DNA from: Paludibacter sp.
GTDB taxonomy: Bacteria; Bacteroidota; Bacteroidia; Bacteroidales; Paludibacteraceae
DNA: 64,000 nt
Reading direction: 5' to 3'
Assembly: GCA_028710415.1 (NCBI GenBank)
Contig: JAQTUE010000022.1
Location: 47,252-111,251, forward strand
Shown here: one piece after another, positions 62,161 to 64,000 of the stretch
Numbering within the stretch: position 1 is the first letter of the stretch
Layout: each line of letters opens with the position of its first letter
The notes under the pieces: model-generated
Database searches by the model: none
What the model was told of the DNA's origin: nothing
Seen by the model: only the letters and a program-made list of their open reading frames with translations
Program-made: the position numbers and the translations under genes

Positions 62161-63453
62161 ATGAAGAAAGTACTGATAGTGACCTATTATTGGATTCCAA
62201 GTGGTGGCGCCGGTGTGCAACGCTGGGTGAAATTCACTAAATACCTTCGGGACTTTGGTTGGGAACCTATCATCTATACGCCTGAGAACCCTGAATACCC
62301 TTCAATCGATCATTCATTTGAAAAAGATATTCCATCGGATATAACCATACTTAAAACTCCAATTTGGGAACCGTATAACGTATACCGGAACCTGACAGGG
62401 AAGAAAAATGAAGCTATCAATGCCGGATTTATCTCTGAAAATAAGAAACAGGGCTGGAAAGATAAATTATCGATCTGGATACGGGGTAATTTCCTGATAC
62501 CCGATCCTCGCAGGTTCTGGATTAAACCATCCGTAAACTTTCTGACTGAATATTTACAAAAGAATCCCGTAGATGCTTTGATTACAACCGGACCGCCCCA
62601 TTCTATGCATATGATTGGACTGGGATTGAAAAGGAATATCCCGGCTTTGCATTGGGTCGCCGATTTCCGTGATCCCTGGACGAACATCGACTTCTACAAA
62701 GACCTGAATCTAACTGGAATTTCTGATAAAATTCATCACCGGTTAGAAGCAAAAATAGTCAGTTCGGCCGACCAGGTTGTTGTGGTATCGAATGATATGA
62801 AACAGGAATATGAGCTGTTGAAACCGAAGAAGATTGATGTCATCTCAAATGGGTTTGACGAAGAGGATGGGGTAAAGGAGAATGCACAATTGGATGAGAA
62901 ATTTACTATTTCACATATCGGAACCTTGAATGTTGCCCGTAATCCCAAGACGATTTGGAAAGTGTTGAGTGAACTCTGTAATGAAAATCCGGAATTTAAG
63001 ACAGATTTGCAAATACAGTTGGTAGGAAAAGTTGATTTTTCAGTTTTGGAAGATATTCGCATGCTTGGACTTCAGGACCGGTTATTGAAAATTGATTATC
63101 TCTCCCACAGTGAAGCCATCGCAAAACAACGTTCCTCACAGGTATTGATGTTGTTGATTAATAATTCAGAGAATGCAAAAGGGATACTGACGGGGAAGTT
63201 CTATGAATATCTGGCAGCAAAACGTCCTATCCTGGGAGTTGGCCCAACAGATGGTGATGCTGCTGAAGTGCTTCATGAAACAGGGGGAGGAGTAATGGTT
63301 GATTTTACGGATGAACAAACCATGAAACAGAGTATTTTAAATTATTACACACAATATAAGTCTAATACACTTAATGTTCAGACAGGACCGGTAGAGAAAT
63401 ACTCCCGACGATCGCTTACCGGACAGTTAGCCACTTTATTAAATAGCTTATGA
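62161..63453 (+). CDS. Glycosyltransferase (GT-B fold, GT4-like)
   Basis: 430 residues. N-terminal SGGAGVQRWVKFTKYLRDFGW (key GGAGVQR) is the acceptor-side glycine loop; C-terminal GKFYEYLAAKRPILGVGPTDGDAAE (key FYEYLAAKRP) is the nucleotide-sugar site with the usual E-x7-E-type spacing. It should add a sugar to a lipid-linked or surface polysaccharide. It overlaps the next gene by 4 bases (ATGA), indicating translational coupling. Confidence 0.92.
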   Translation: MKKVLIVTYYWIPSGGAGVQRWVKFTKYLRDFGWEPIIYTPENPEYPSIDHSFEKDIPSDITILKTPIWEPYNVYRNLTGKKNEAINAGFISENKKQGWKDKLSIWIRGNFLIPDPRRFWIKPSVNFLTEYLQKNPVDALITTGPPHSMHMIGLGLKRNIPALHWVADFRDPWTNIDFYKDLNLTGISDKIHHRLEAKIVSSADQVVVVSNDMKQEYELLKPKKIDVISNGFDEEDGVKENAQLDEKFTISHIGTLNVARNPKTIWKVLSELCNENPEFKTDLQIQLVGKVDFSVLEDIRMLGLQDRLLKIDYLSHSEAIAKQRSSQVLMLLINNSENAKGILTGKFYEYLAAKRPILGVGPTDGDAAEVLHETGGGVMVDFTDEQTMKQSILNYYTQYKSNTLNVQTGPVEKYSRRSLTGQLATLLNSL

Positions 63454-64000
63454 AAAAGATCATTACCGTTGTAGGTGCCCGCCCGCAGTTTATAAAAGCT
63501 GCAACGTTAAGCCGTCAATTTAAGCTGGTTGGTGTTGAAGAATTGATTATCCATACAGGCCAGCATTTTGATGCCAATATGTCGGAAGTCTTTTTCGAAG
63601 AAATGGAAATACCAAAGCCGGCCTATCAACTCGATATTCATGGTTTGACCCATGGTGCCATGACCGGACGAATGCTTGAAGGCATAGAAGAAATACTGAT
63701 AAAAGAAAAACCCGATGGCCTGCTGGTCTACGGAGATACTAATTCAACGTTAGCAGGCGCTCTGGCTGCTTCTAAGCTTCATATTCCGGTGATCCATGTA
63801 GAAGCGGGATTACGGTCATACAACATGGAAATGCCCGAGGAAATCAACCGTATATTGACTGACCGTATTTCAACCATCTTATTTTGCCCAACAGATACAG
63901 CGATTCATAATTTGAAACGTGAAGGGTATGACACGATGCCTATCAAGATCATAAAAAACGGGGATGTTATGCAGGATGCTGCCATGTATTATGCTGCCAA
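63450..64000 (+). CDS. wecB: UDP-N-acetylglucosamine 2-epimerase (non-hydrolysing), C-terminus beyond window
   Basis: First 183 residues of a WecB/MnaA-type epimerase of about 380 residues. VVGARPQFIKAATL at the N-terminus, IIHTGQHFD, VYGDTNSTLAGALAA and HVEAGLRSYNMEMPEE NR (key EAGLRS) are the family signatures. It makes UDP-ManNAc from UDP-GlcNAc for surface polysaccharide. The right part is cut by the window edge. Overlaps the glycosyltransferase by 4 bases. Confidence 0.95.
   Translation, partial: MKKIITVVGARPQFIKAATLSRQFKLVGVEELIIHTGQHFDANMSEVFFEEMEIPKPAYQLDIHGLTHGAMTGRMLEGIEEILIKEKPDGLLVYGDTNSTLAGALAASKLHIPVIHVEAGLRSYNMEMPEEINRILTDRISTILFCPTDTAIHNLKREGYDTMPIKIIKNGDVMQDAAMYYAA

Overview
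The window looks like a chromosomal segment of a Bacteroidota bacterium, probably of the Bacteroidales; the exact family cannot be fixed. Evidence: -33/-7 promoters of the TTTG-N19-TAnnTTTG type (textbook copies at 56324 and 31720), no Shine-Dalgarno sequences, a propeller sensor divergent from a glycoside hydrolase operon, an rplM-rpsI-rpsB-tsf block, and an operon that fits sulfonolipid (capnine-type) synthesis. Base composition is AT-rich and intergenic DNA is unusually full of simple and palindromic repeats.

Layout. 1-12606: the N-terminal part of a propeller sensor on the minus strand, divergent from a four-gene operon of exported glycoside hydrolases (GH2, GH78, GH30, GH2) that would trim a galactose- and rhamnose-containing plant glycan. 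12934-21097: a minus-strand housekeeping run (ung, PatB/MalY-like C-S lyase, an alkaline-phosphatase-fold protein that has lost its catalytic residues, hisB, uvrA). 21195-26240: an accessory island of small, same-direction, mostly unknown genes separated by conserved imperfect cruciform repeats of about 130 bp. The layout resembles an integron cassette array, but no integrase is in view; a MITE-like inverted-repeat element and a nuclease gene remnant lie inside it. 27405-32760: AcpH-like phosphodiesterase, aminopeptidase P, QueF, tRNA-Leu(UAG) and a small lipoprotein.

32761-37218: four tightly packed minus-strand genes (glyoxalase-fold protein, short-chain dehydrogenase, threonine-synthase-like enzyme, alpha-oxoamine synthase) that best fit cysteate synthesis, cysteate acylation and keto reduction to a sulfonolipid base. 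37376-43742: an acetylesterase and a five-gene heterodisulfide-reductase-like iron-sulfur operon (HdrC, HdrB, short HdrA, HdrC, membrane HdrD) suggesting a membrane electron-transfer complex. 44144-52210: DUF2059 protein, GH42 beta-galactosidase, a membrane protein, three GNAT acetyltransferases, a RibD/DHFR-like reductase and two small proteins. 52510-55391: two tandemly duplicated exported 1-Cys peroxiredoxins and 3-methyladenine DNA glycosylase. 56491-64000: ribosomal proteins L13, S9 and S2, EF-Ts, GluRS, then the start of a cell-surface polysaccharide locus (methyltransferase, glycosyltransferase, UDP-GlcNAc 2-epimerase cut by the window edge).

The most unusual points are the attC-like cassette array, the sulfonolipid operon with an extra glyoxalase-fold member, the Hdr-like complex, the catalytically dead phosphatase, and several families of degenerate short tandem repeats that fill many gaps between genes, including gaps inside the ribosomal gene block.
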